This document shows positions 1-8,067 of a DNA stretch of 64,000 bases, in pieces (position 1 is the stretch's first letter; each line of letters starts with the position of its first letter). Position numbers and translations under genes: made by a program. The DNA is from Streptomyces humidus (GTDB lineage: Bacteria > Actinomycetota > Actinomycetes > Streptomycetales > Streptomycetaceae), in the NCBI RefSeq assembly GCF_014649655.1, contig NZ_BMTL01000010.1, positions 209,393 through 273,392 of the forward strand, in the 5' to 3' direction. The notes under the pieces were generated by a model. That model was not told the origin of the DNA and did no database searches. It saw only the letters and a list, made by a program, of their open reading frames with translations.

Positions 1-729
1 GAGGTCTTCGACTACGGCAACTCCATTCGCGGTGAGGCCCGACTCGCCGGATTCGAGCGGGCGTTCGCCTTCCCCGGCTTCGTCCCCGCCTATATCCGCC
101 CGCTGTTCTGCGAGGGCAAGGGCCCCTTCCGCTGGGCGGCCCTGTCCGGTGACCCGGCCGACATCGCCAAGACCGACAAGGCGATCCTCGACCTCTTCCC
201 GGAGAACGAGTCCCTGGCCCGCTGGATCAAGCTGGCCGGTGAGCGCGTCCACTTCCAGGGCCTGCCCGCCCGTATCTGCTGGCTCGGCTACGGCGAGCGC
301 GACAAGGCCGGCGAGCGTTTCAACGACATGGTGGCCTCGGGCGAGCTGGCGGCCCCCCTCGCCATCGGCCGCGACCACCTCGACTGCGGTTCCGTCGCCT
401 CCCCGTACCGGGAGACCGAGGCCATGCTCGACGGCTCCGACGCGATCGCCGACTGGCCGCTGCTGAACGCCATGGTCAACGTGGCCTCGGGCGCCTCCTG
501 GGTCTCCCTCCACCACGGCGGCGGCGTCGGCATGGGCCGCTCCATCCACGCCGGTCAGGTCTCGGTGGCGGACGGCACGAAGCTGGCCGGCGAGAAGATC
601 CGCCGCGTGCTGACCAACGACCCCGGCATGGGCGTCATCCGGCACGTGGACGCCGGGTACGACATCGCGGAGTCGGTCGCCGACGAGCGGGGCGTGCGGG
701 TGCCGATGCGCGAGGGTGATGCGCAGTGA
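1..729 (+). CDS. hutU: Urocanate hydratase (urocanase), 3' part only
   Basis: This is the C-terminal 242 residues of urocanase, the NAD+-dependent enzyme that hydrates urocanate to 4-imidazolone-5-propionate in histidine degradation. The frame is open from base 1, so the 5' end lies outside the window. Recognisable family sequence includes FDYGNSIRGEA at the start, ARICWLGYGER in the middle and the late GRDHLDCGSVASPYRET and SLHHGGGVGMGRSIHAGQ segments, which belong to the NAD-binding and catalytic core. The stop overlaps the GTG start of the next gene by four bases (GTGA), so translational coupling within a hut operon is likely. The downstream hutF and hutI genes support the call. Confidence 0.95.
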   Translation, partial: EVFDYGNSIRGEARLAGFERAFAFPGFVPAYIRPLFCEGKGPFRWAALSGDPADIAKTDKAILDLFPENESLARWIKLAGERVHFQGLPARICWLGYGERDKAGERFNDMVASGELAAPLAIGRDHLDCGSVASPYRETEAMLDGSDAIADWPLLNAMVNVASGASWVSLHHGGGVGMGRSIHAGQVSVADGTKLAGEKIRRVLTNDPGMGVIRHVDAGYDIAESVADERGVRVPMREGDAQ

Positions 730-2117
730 CGACCGACGGCGGCCGTCCGGGAGAGGCCGAGGGCTCGTCCCCGGCCCTCTCCGACCGGCGCGACGAGCGC
801 CCGCGGTCCCGGGAGCCGCAGCCGCGGGAGCAGCTGTCGCGGGTGCCGGGGCCCGTGTCGGGCGGCGCCTCCTTCCAGGAGATGTGGCGTGAGCTGGCGC
901 CCGTCGGACGCCACCGCGAGACCGGCGGCTACCGCCGTTACGCCTGGACCCCCGCCGACGCCGACTGCCGGGCCTGGTTCCGGCAGCAGGCCGAGGCACG
1001 GGGACTGACGTACGAGGCCGACCGCAACGGCAACCAGTGGGCCTGGCTCGGGGATCCGACCGCCGGGGACGCCGTCGTCACCGGGTCGCATCTCGACTCC
1101 GTGCCCGACGGCGGCGCCTTCGACGGTCCCCTCGGCGTCGTGTCCTCCTTCGCCGCCCTGGACGAACTGCTCGCCCGGGGAGCGAGGTTCGCCAGGCCAC
1201 TCGCCCTCGTCAACTTCGGGGACGAGGAGGGCGCCCGGTTCGGGCTCGCCTGCGTCGGGTCGCGGCTCACCTCCGGACAGCTCACCGTCGAGCAGGCGCA
1301 CCGGCTCACCGACGCCGAGGGGATCACCCTGCCGCGGGCCATGGAGGCCGCCGGGTACGACCCTGACGCCCTCGGCGCGGACCCGGAACGGCTCGGCCGC
1401 ATCGGCGCGTTCGTGGAACTGCACGTCGAACAGGGCCGCGCCCTGGACCTCAGCGGCGACCGGGTCGGCCTCGCGAGCGCCATCTGGCCGCACGGGCGCT
1501 GGCGGTTCGACTTCCGCGGCGAGGCCAACCACGCCGGCACCACCCGCCTCGAGGACCGGCGCGACCCCATGCTGTCGTACGCCGAAACGGTCCTCGCCGC
1601 CCGCCGCGAGGCCGAACTCGCCGGCGCCGTCGCGACCTTCGGCAAGATCTCCGTCGAGCCGAACGGCGTCAACGCCATCCCCTCGCTGGTGCGCGGCTGG
1701 CTCGACTCCCGCGCCGCCGACCAGGTCACCCTCGACCAGGTGGTGGGGGGCGTCGAGAAGGCGGCCCGCGCCTACGCCGAGGCCCACGGCATCGACCTCG
1801 ACGTCGTGCGCGAGTCGTTCACGCCCGTCGTCGAGTTCGACCACGCCCTGCGCGACGAACTGACCCGCATCCTGGGCGCCGCCGCGGCCGGGGGCGACGG
1901 CGCGGGAGGGGACGACGGCGGCCTCAGGGTCCCCGTGCTCGGCACGGGCGCCGGACACGACGCCGGCATCCTCTCCTCGAGCATCCCGACCGCCATGCTG
2001 TTCGTGCGCAACCCCACGGGCGTCTCGCACTCCCCGGCCGAATTCGCCGCCGAGGACGACTGCGTGGCCGGGGTACTCGCACTCGCCGACGCACTGGAAG
2101 GGCTGGCCTGCAGGTGA
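726..2117 (+). CDS. M20-family amidohydrolase (allantoate amidohydrolase / N-carbamoyl amino acid hydrolase type) in the hut operon
   Basis: A 463-residue metallo-amidohydrolase of the HyuC/AllC group of peptidase family M20. The metal-binding motifs are intact: GSHLDSVPDGGAFDG (His and bridging Asp), NFGDEEGARFG (Glu-Glu catalytic pair) and ELHVEQG (His). A dimerisation lid follows around residues 260-350. The first 45 residues are Arg/Gly/Ser-rich and look disordered. It overlaps hutU by four bases and its own stop overlaps the start of hutF by four bases. Family annotation suggests an allantoate or ureido substrate. Its position between hutU and hutF, with no hutG in view, suggests instead hydrolysis of N-formylglutamate, the product of HutF; that is inference. 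Confidence 0.85.
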   Translation: MTTDGGRPGEAEGSSPALSDRRDERPRSREPQPREQLSRVPGPVSGGASFQEMWRELAPVGRHRETGGYRRYAWTPADADCRAWFRQQAEARGLTYEADRNGNQWAWLGDPTAGDAVVTGSHLDSVPDGGAFDGPLGVVSSFAALDELLARGARFARPLALVNFGDEEGARFGLACVGSRLTSGQLTVEQAHRLTDAEGITLPRAMEAAGYDPDALGADPERLGRIGAFVELHVEQGRALDLSGDRVGLASAIWPHGRWRFDFRGEANHAGTTRLEDRRDPMLSYAETVLAARREAELAGAVATFGKISVEPNGVNAIPSLVRGWLDSRAADQVTLDQVVGGVEKAARAYAEAHGIDLDVVRESFTPVVEFDHALRDELTRILGAAAAGGDGAGGDDGGLRVPVLGTGAGHDAGILSSSIPTAMLFVRNPTGVSHSPAEFAAEDDCVAGVLALADALEGLACR

Positions 2118-3460
2118 CGCACCCCCGCACGCGGACGTACTGGCTGGAGCACGCCTGGCTCGGCACCCATGTCGGACCGGGAGTCGTCGTCGAGGCCGCG
2201 GACGGCCGCATCAAGGCCGTCCGCACGGACGTGCCCGCCCCGCCCCCCGGTGCCGAGATCCTGCGCGGTCTGACCCTGCCGGGACTGGCGAACGCCCACT
2301 CGCACGCCTTCCACCGCGCCCTGCGCGGAACCGTCCAGGTCGGCTCCGGCACCTTCTGGACCTGGCGCGAGGTCATGTACTCGGTCGCCGAGAAACTGAC
2401 CCCGGAGACGTACCACGCGCTGGCCCGCGCCGTGTACGCAGAGATGGCGCTGGCGGGCGTCACCTCCGTCGGCGAGTTCCACTACGTGCACCACGCCCCC
2501 GGCGGCGCGCGATACGCCGACCCCAACGCCATGGGCGAGGCCCTGATCGCGGCGGCCGCCGACGCCGGCATCCGCATCACCCTCCTCGACACCGCGTATC
2601 TGTCCTCGGGCTTCGGCCGGCCGCCCACCGCCCACCAGCTGCGGTTCTCCGACGGGACCGCCGAGGCCTGGGCCGAACGCTGTTCAGTTCTCAAGGAACG
2701 GGATCACGCGCGGATCGGGGCGGCGATCCACTCCGTGCGGGCCGTGCCCGCCGACCAGCTGGCGACCGTCGCACGATGGGCCGAGGAGCGGCGTGCCCCG
2801 CTCCATGTGCACCTGTCCGAGCAGACCGCCGAGAACGACGCCTGCCGGGAAGCCCACGGGTGCACCCCGACCCAGCTGCTCGCCCTGCACGGAGTGCTCG
2901 GGCCGCGCACCACCGGTGTCCACAACACCCACCTCACCGCCGAGGACGTCTCCCTCATCGGCGGCAGCGGAACCGGCACCTGCATGTGCCCCACCACCGA
3001 ACGCGACCTGGCGGACGGCATCGGACCCGCGGTGGCCCTGCAGAACGAGGGCTCCCCGCTCTGCCTCGGCTCCGACAGCCACGCCGTGATCGACCTGCTC
3101 GAAGAGGCGCGGGCGATGGAGCTCGACGAACGGCTGCGCACCCGCACCCGCGGTCACTGGACCGCGGCCGCGCTGCTGCGCGCCGCATCCGCCGACGGTC
3201 ACGCGGCACTCGGCTGGCAGGAGGCCGGAAGGATCGAGGAGAACGCGCTCGCCGACCTCACGACCATCGCGCTCGACTCGGTCAGGACAGCGGGCCCGCT
3301 GCCCCGGCTCGGCGCCGAGACGGCCGTATTCGCGGCGAGCGCGGCGGACGTCCGGCACACGGTCGTGGGCGGACGGCATGTCGTACGCGACGGGTCGCAC
3401 GTGCTCGTGCCGGACGTGCCGCAGGCCCTCGCGCAGGCCGTCGACGCCCTGCGCGGCTGA
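2114..3460 (+). CDS. hutF: Formimidoylglutamate deiminase
   Basis: A 448-residue amidohydrolase-superfamily enzyme that converts N-formimidoyl-L-glutamate to N-formyl-L-glutamate plus ammonia. Metal-site motifs are visible: NAHSHAFHRALRG (HxH near residue 61), HVHLSEQ, GVHNTHLT and LGSDSHAVIDLLEEAR (metal-binding Asp). The GTG start overlaps the stop of the M20 gene as GTGA, so the genes are coupled. The HutF route releases formylglutamate rather than forming glutamate and formamide directly, which implies that a formylglutamate amidohydrolase activity must be present elsewhere in the pathway. Confidence 0.93.
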   Translation: MTHPRTRTYWLEHAWLGTHVGPGVVVEAADGRIKAVRTDVPAPPPGAEILRGLTLPGLANAHSHAFHRALRGTVQVGSGTFWTWREVMYSVAEKLTPETYHALARAVYAEMALAGVTSVGEFHYVHHAPGGARYADPNAMGEALIAAAADAGIRITLLDTAYLSSGFGRPPTAHQLRFSDGTAEAWAERCSVLKERDHARIGAAIHSVRAVPADQLATVARWAEERRAPLHVHLSEQTAENDACREAHGCTPTQLLALHGVLGPRTTGVHNTHLTAEDVSLIGGSGTGTCMCPTTERDLADGIGPAVALQNEGSPLCLGSDSHAVIDLLEEARAMELDERLRTRTRGHWTAAALLRAASADGHAALGWQEAGRIEENALADLTTIALDSVRTAGPLPRLGAETAVFAASAADVRHTVVGGRHVVRDGSHVLVPDVPQALAQAVDALRG

Positions 3461-3495
3461 CCACCGCCCCCCGCCCGGCCACCCATGAGGACGCC

Positions 3496-4704
3496 ATGAG
3501 CAGCACCGTCATCACCAACATCGCCACGCTGGTCACCAACGATCCCTCCCTCGGACGGGTGTCCTCCCGGTCGGGCACGTCCGAGGGCGGGGGAGGTTCA
3601 CCTCTCGGTCTGGTCCGGGACGCGGCCGTCGTCGTCGACGGCGACCGCATCGCATGGACCGGTGAAGCAAGCAAAGCACCCGCCACTGACAACCGGGTCG
3701 ACGCCGGCGGCCGCTCGGTGCTCCCCGGCTTCGTCGACTCGCACTCCCACCTGGTGTTCGCGGGCGACCGCACCGAGGAGTTCAACGCCCGGATGTCGGG
3801 CCGCGGTTACACGGCGGGCGGCATCCGCACGACCGTGGCGGCCACCCGGGCGGCGAGCGACGAGGAACTCGAGGCGAACCTCACCCGTTATCTGAGCGAG
3901 GCCCTCAGCCAGGGCACCACCACGATGGAGACCAAGTCCGGCTACGGCCTGACGGTCGCCGACGAGGCGCGCGCCCTGCGCCTCGCGGCCCGGCACACCG
4001 ACGAGGTCACCTACCTCGGAGCCCACATCGTTCCGCCGGACCTCGCCGACGACCCGGCCGCCTACGTCACCCTGGTCACCGGCGAGATGCTCGACGCCTG
4101 CGCCCCGCACGCCCGCTGGATCGACGTCTTCTGCGAGAAGGGCGCGTTCGACGGCGACCAGGCACGCGCCGTCCTCACCGCCGGGCGGGCGAGGGGACTG
4201 CACCCCCGCATCCACGCCAACCAGCTCTCCTACGGCCCCGGCGTTCAGCTGGCGGTCGAGCTGGACGCGGCCAGCGCCGACCACTGCACCCACCTGACGG
4301 ACGCGGACGTCGACGCCCTCGCGAGCGGCGACACGGTCGCCACGCTGCTGCCCGGCGCCGAGTTCTCCACCCGCGCCGAGTGGCCGGACGCCCGTCGGCT
4401 GCTGGACGCGGGCGTCACGGTCGCCCTCTCCACGGACTGCAACCCGGGCTCGTCCTTCACGTCGTCCGTGCCGTTCTGCGTCGCGCTCGCCGTGCGGGAC
4501 ATGGGGATGACCCCGGACGAGGCGGTGTGGTCGGCCACGGCGGGCGGGGCCGCGGCCCTGCGCCGCACGGACGTGGGCCGGCTGACGCCCGGCGCCTACG
4601 CCGACCTGGTCCTGCTGGACGCCCCCAGCCACGTCCACCTGGCCTACCGGCCGGGCGTCCCGCTGGTGTCCGGGGTATGGCGCAGGGGCGTGCGCGTGGT
4701 CTGA
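3496..4704 (+). CDS. hutI: Imidazolonepropionase
   Basis: A 402-residue amidohydrolase that opens the ring of 4-imidazolone-5-propionate to give N-formimidoyl-L-glutamate, the substrate of HutF. Family motifs are PGFVDSHSHLVFAGDRTEEF (HxH and substrate loop, about residue 75), TKSGYGL, the HANQLSYG segment and STDCNPGSS. The ATG at 3496 has a GAGG ribosome binding site five bases upstream; the longer open frame before it is antisense-like sequence within hutF. A 35-base gap separates it from hutF, so it is probably the last gene of the hut operon. Residues 20-35 are a Gly/Ser-rich insertion (SRSGTSEGGGGSP) that could be a local expansion. Confidence 0.95.
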   Translation: MSSTVITNIATLVTNDPSLGRVSSRSGTSEGGGGSPLGLVRDAAVVVDGDRIAWTGEASKAPATDNRVDAGGRSVLPGFVDSHSHLVFAGDRTEEFNARMSGRGYTAGGIRTTVAATRAASDEELEANLTRYLSEALSQGTTTMETKSGYGLTVADEARALRLAARHTDEVTYLGAHIVPPDLADDPAAYVTLVTGEMLDACAPHARWIDVFCEKGAFDGDQARAVLTAGRARGLHPRIHANQLSYGPGVQLAVELDAASADHCTHLTDADVDALASGDTVATLLPGAEFSTRAEWPDARRLLDAGVTVALSTDCNPGSSFTSSVPFCVALAVRDMGMTPDEAVWSATAGGAAALRRTDVGRLTPGAYADLVLLDAPSHVHLAYRPGVPLVSGVWRRGVRVV

Positions 4705-5025
4705 GGGGCGCGGGCGGGGAGGCCCCTAGCGGGGAAACCCCGGGCTGGGAAGCCCTGGGCTGAGGGGCCGCGCCCCGCACGGACTCGGCGAGCAGTCGCC
4801 GAAAGCCCGGAAACGGGAAGCCCGGAAACGGGAAGCCCGGGAGCCGGGAGCCGCAAGCCTGAAAGCCCGCGAGTCCGCGCGGGAGAACCGGGCGCGGCCG
4901 TCGTCGCGCCGACGGCCGCGCCCGGGCGCTCGTCCGGCAGCCGACCGCCCGAGCCGCCCGTTCGCCCGGCCGCGGACGGCACTGGTGTCCGCGGCCGGAT
5001 ATCGGCCGATACCGGTGCGCCGGCC
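4705..5025. other. Convergent intergenic gap with 15-bp tandem repeat and terminator
   Basis: No gene is seen between hutI and the convergent sigma gene. The gap carries a 15-base unit (cccggaaacgggaag) at 4806-4820 and 4821-4835 with a partial third copy, plus related gggaagccc fragments from 4733. A strong hairpin at 4888-4925 is listed separately. Confidence 0.7.
4888..4925. terminator. Bidirectional terminator hairpin between hutI and the sigma gene
   Basis: The arms 4888-4903 and 4910-4925 are perfectly complementary over 16 bases with a six-base loop. There is no U tract, as is common for Streptomyces terminators. It lies between two convergent genes and could serve both. Confidence 0.75.
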
Positions 5026-5949
5026 CTACTCCTCGACCGTCAGCGCCTTGCGCAGCCGCGTCAGGGTGCGCGACAGCAGCCGCGACACGTGCATCTGCGA
5101 GATGCCGAGTTCCTCGCCGATCTCCGACTGGGTCAGACCGGCGACGAAGCGGAGGGAGAGGATCTGCCGGTCGCGGGGCGCGAGTTCGGCGATCAGGGGC
5201 TTCAGCGACTCGATGTACTCGATGCCTTCGAGGCCGTTGTCCTCGTAACCGATGCGATGGGCGAGGGCGCCTTCCGAGTCGTCGTCCTGCTGCTGCGCGT
5301 CCAGCGAGGCCGCCGTGTAGGCGTTGGACGCGGCCATGCCCTCGACGACCTCGTCGTCGGACAGGCCGAGACGCTCGGCCAGCTCGGCGACCGTGGGCGC
5401 ACGGTCGAGCTTCTGGGCCAGTTCGTCGCCCGCCCTGGCCAGGTCGAGCCGGAGCTCCTGGAGCCGGCGCGGGACGCGCACCGACCACGACGTGTCGCGG
5501 AAGAAGCGCTTGATCTCGCCGATGACGGTGGGCATCGCGAAGGTCGGGAACTCGACCCCGCGCGAGAGCTCGAAGCGGTCGATCGCCTTGATCAGGCCGA
5601 TGGTGCCGACCTGGATGATGTCCTCCATGGGCTCGCTGCGGGAGCGGAACCGGGAGGCGGCGAACTTGACCAGCGCGAGGTTCAGTTCGACCAGGGTGTT
5701 GCGCACGTACGCGTAGTCGTGCGTGCCCTCTTCGAGGGATTCGAGCCGTGCGAACAGGGTCTTGGACAGGGCCCGTGCGTCGACGGATCCGACCTCGTCG
5801 AACGGGGGGATCTCCGGGAGTCCGGCGAGGGCGTCGGTGGGGTCGACGTCCGGCACCGCGTTCTGTGCGATGGGTTCCAGATGTTCTTGATCCGGAGGGG
5901 GTGTCGACGTCGCTCCGTGGGTATGCGGTGCGTCGAGCCGGGGTGACAT
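5026..5949 (-). CDS. sigI: SigB/SigF-family RNA polymerase sigma factor (probable SigI)
   Basis: A 307-residue group 3 sigma factor. Region 2 (about residues 80-155) holds LVKFAASRF, EDIIQVGTIGLIKAIDRF and GVEFPTFAMPTVIGEIKRFFRD. Region 3 follows with VRVPRRLQELR. Region 4 (about 250-300) ends in an HTH, LTQSEIGEELGISQMHVSRLL. The ATG at 5949 has GGAGG five bases upstream; the open frame extends far 5' but that part is not sigma-like. Divergent genes encode a STAS protein and an anti-sigma-type ATPase, the hallmark of partner switching. Location next to hutI matches my memory of S. coelicolor sigI; another SigB paralogue is possible. Confidence 0.9.
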   Translation of the reverse strand: MSPRLDAPHTHGATSTPPPDQEHLEPIAQNAVPDVDPTDALAGLPEIPPFDEVGSVDARALSKTLFARLESLEEGTHDYAYVRNTLVELNLALVKFAASRFRSRSEPMEDIIQVGTIGLIKAIDRFELSRGVEFPTFAMPTVIGEIKRFFRDTSWSVRVPRRLQELRLDLARAGDELAQKLDRAPTVAELAERLGLSDDEVVEGMAASNAYTAASLDAQQQDDDSEGALAHRIGYEDNGLEGIEYIESLKPLIAELAPRDRQILSLRFVAGLTQSEIGEELGISQMHVSRLLSRTLTRLRKALTVEE

Positions 5950-6201
5950 GATGTCCTCCATCGTTCTCGGCGTATGGCTGCCGAAGCCAGTGAGCGCACT
6001 ACGGTGTGCGGCGCCTCCAAAGCCGGCCGTGTCGGTCTGCGTGTTGCTACTAGGCCTACCTGCTTCACTTGACCGATCGCAAGTGCGCTTTGTCCAGTTG
6101 TGTACGTTTGTGTGCGATTGTTCGGGTGTTGAGGTGCGGGTCGAGGGCGTAGTGTTCGAGGGCGTCAGAAAGCAGTTCACGACCCCAGGAGAAGAGACGG
6201 C
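5950..6201. promoter_or_regulatory. Divergent regulatory region between the sigma gene and its STAS partner
   Basis: A 252-base gap between the divergent start codons, less GC-rich than its surroundings at 6040-6150 (for example tgtacgtttgtgtgcgattgttcggg). It must contain the promoters for both units. I could not assign specific -35/-10 pairs with confidence. Confidence 0.5.
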
Positions 6202-6609
6202 ATGGACCGCGGGACGGTCGGCAGCGCACAGTCGGGCCGGCTTCTGGTCGAGGTGCGGGAAGAGGGCCCCAGTGCCGTCGTGACCCCGGCGGGTGAGTTG
6301 GATCACCACACCGCCGATTTGTTGCGCGAGCCACTCGAAGCCTGCCTCGCCAGAGGTCGCAGTCGCCTGGTGGTCGACTGCACGCGCCTGGAGTTCTGTG
6401 ACTCCACCGGGCTCAACGTGCTGCTCGGAGCCCGCCTCAAGGCGGAGGCGGCCGGTGGTGGAGTCCATCTGGCGGGAATGCTTCCCGTGGTGGCCCGGGT
6501 CTTCGAGATCACCGGGGCGGACGCCGTGTTCACCGTGCACGCCACGGTCGAGGCGGCGCTGGCCGACGAACCCGACGCACAGCCCGAGGACGAGGACAAG
6601 GACGGCTGA
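6202..6609 (+). CDS. arsI: STAS-domain anti-sigma factor antagonist
   Basis: A 135-residue SpoIIAA/RsbV-like protein. The STAS fold spans about residues 12-118, starting LLVEVREEGPSAVVTPAGELD, with the phospho-acceptor serine in CDSTGLN (Ser68). The C-terminus is acidic. In this family the unphosphorylated form binds the anti-sigma kinase and frees the sigma factor. AGGAG at 6187-6191 precedes the ATG. It sits between the divergent sigma gene and the ATPase gene downstream, which it probably shares a transcript with, about 200 bases apart. The symbol follows the S. coelicolor SigI system from memory and depends on the sigma factor assignment. Confidence 0.88.
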   Translation: MDRGTVGSAQSGRLLVEVREEGPSAVVTPAGELDHHTADLLREPLEACLARGRSRLVVDCTRLEFCDSTGLNVLLGARLKAEAAGGGVHLAGMLPVVARVFEITGADAVFTVHATVEAALADEPDAQPEDEDKDG

Positions 6610-6812
6610 TTCGCGCCGTCCGCCCGGAGTCGACACGACACGGGCGAGAACGGGGGTGTCCCGCCCGTCACGCAGGGCAGGAGACATCCTGAACCCGCAC
6701 ATGTCGGCGGCGGGCGCCGACACGAACGACGTCCGGCCACGTACGACTCTGCAGAGATCCGACTCTTGAATGGTGAACCGGTCAATCGGGGAATCGGTGA
6801 GGTGAAGCGCTG

Positions 6813-7373
6813 ATGAGCACCACCCGGCCTTACTCGCCGGGCGACCGCGGCCCGGAGCCCAGCCCGGAGCCCAGCGGCGCTTCCGGGGTGTCCCACGGGG
6901 ACGCACGGGGGGCTGGGGCGTCCGACGGGCGCACGGCTGCCGCGGCGCCCGGGTCGCCGGGCGGCCGTCAGGTACGCCGGCTGAGCTTCGACGACGCCAG
7001 CGGCGTCGTTCCGCTCGCCCGTGACTTCGCCCGCCAGGCGCTGTACGCGTGGGGCTGGCTGCCGGCCGCCACCGCCGACCGGCGGGCCGCCGCCGAGGAC
7101 GTGCTGCTCGTCGTCTCCGAGCTGGTCACCAACGCGTGCCTGCACGCCGAAGGGCCCGACGCGATGGTCCTGGGCTGCGACAACAAGGTGATCCGCGTCG
7201 AGGTCTCCGACCGCGGCACGGGCCAGCCGGCCCCGCGCACCCCGCACCGCGCGGGCCGCCCCGGCGGGCACGGCATGTTCATCGTCCAGCGCCTCTGTCT
7301 GGACTGGGGCGTCATGCGAGCACAGGGCGTCGCCGGCAAGACGGTCTGGGCGGAGCTGGGCGCCCCCGCCTGA
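6813..7373 (+). CDS. prsI: Anti-sigma factor serine kinase (HATPase_c, RsbW/SpoIIAB type)
   Basis: A 186-residue protein whose C-terminal part (about residues 55-183) is a GHKL ATPase: ELVTNACLHAEGPD is the N box, DRGTGQPAPR the G1 box and GGHGMFIVQRL the G2 box. The first 50 residues are Gly/Pro/Ser-rich and low complexity. In partner switching such proteins bind the sigma factor or phosphorylate the STAS antagonist. GAGGTGAAG lies upstream of the ATG at 6813. It follows the STAS gene on the same strand. HATPases of this size also occur as stand-alone Streptomyces regulators, so pairing with the adjacent sigma factor is inferred from position. Confidence 0.82.
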   Translation: MSTTRPYSPGDRGPEPSPEPSGASGVSHGDARGAGASDGRTAAAAPGSPGGRQVRRLSFDDASGVVPLARDFARQALYAWGWLPAATADRRAAAEDVLLVVSELVTNACLHAEGPDAMVLGCDNKVIRVEVSDRGTGQPAPRTPHRAGRPGGHGMFIVQRLCLDWGVMRAQGVAGKTVWAELGAPA

Positions 7374-7570
7374 CGGCCCCGGCCCCGGCCCCCGCCGCGC
7401 TCCCGTCCGGTCACCGGAACGCGGTGACCGGAACGCGGGGCGCGCACGGCCGGGGTGCGCACGCTCTCGGCGTCCGGCCCGTGGGTCGCCGACCGCCGGT
7501 CGCCGGCCCGGTCGCCGAACCGGCTTCCGGCCCCGCCCGCCCGGCTCCGCCCCTGCACCCGCGCGGCCCC

Positions 7571-7688
7571 GCCGCTGCACCCGCGCGGCCCCCGTGGGTC
7601 CCCGCGCTCGCCCCTCCCCGCAGGCCTGCGCCGCTGCACCCGCGCGGCCCCCGTGGGTCCCCGCGCTCGCCCCTCCCCGCAGGCCTGC
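7571..7688. repeat. 59-bp perfect tandem duplication
   Basis: Bases 7571-7629 are repeated exactly at 7630-7688. Fragments of the same unit (ctgcacccgcgcggccc, aggcctgc) recur at about 7552-7570 and 7700-7712, suggesting repeated slippage or unequal exchange. Confidence 0.9.
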
Positions 7689-7769
7689 GCGCTCACCCCT
7701 CGCAGGCCTGCACGCTCGGTTGCGACACCTGCGCGTGCTCGGCCCCCGCGGTCCCGCGCCTTCGGTCTT

Positions 7770-7822
7770 CCCGCGTCCCGCGTCCCGCGTCCCGCGTCCC
7801 GCGTCCCGCGTCCCGCGTCCCG
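7770..7822. repeat. Heptanucleotide microsatellite, cccgcgt x 7.6
   Basis: Seven perfect consecutive copies of cccgcgt plus a partial copy. Arrays of this type change length by slippage. It lies about 250 bases upstream of the surface-protein operon, outside any gene. Confidence 0.92.
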
Positions 7823-8067
7823 GTGGCCGCGCCCCTCCCCGCGCCCCGGTTCCGCCGGCCTCCGCCTTCGCGGCTCCGGCCCTCGCCGGATCCGCACCCC
7901 CCTCGCGCGCACACGCGGGGCCTTCTCATGGCTTGGGTCCGGGTGTCGGATCGTCACAACTCCGGTCCGTGCCTTCTCTTCCCTCCTCATCGCCCCGGGC
8001 GTACCTTGACGGCTCAATCTGATGCCTCGTCAGTAAGGCGGGGCGGTGGGAGTGAGGGGACGGGACC

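Larger units (their letters stand above)
7374..8067. other. 694-base non-coding gap rich in tandem repeats
   Basis: No credible gene: the frames open here are translations of GC-rich repeats, mostly Pro/Arg/Ala. The gap holds a 59-base tandem duplication (7571-7688) and a heptanucleotide array (7770-7822), listed separately. The last 100 bases should contain the promoter of the surface operon that starts at 8068. Confidence 0.7.

Noticed and set aside
555..2030. Long minus-strand open frame of 491 codons
   Set aside because: It is antisense to the M20 gene with Arg/Gly/Ala-rich composition, as expected for shadow frames at this GC content. The same applies to other long antisense frames at 18592-21330, 47788-49827 and 58772-60700.
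5950..6906. Long N-terminal extension of the sigma factor frame (626 codons)
   Set aside because: The extension runs antisense through the STAS gene and has no sigma-like sequence; the ATG at 5949 has a good ribosome binding site.
7693..8009. Small open frames in the repeat gap
   Set aside because: They are translations of heptanucleotide and GC-rich repeats, without ribosome binding sites or family sequence.
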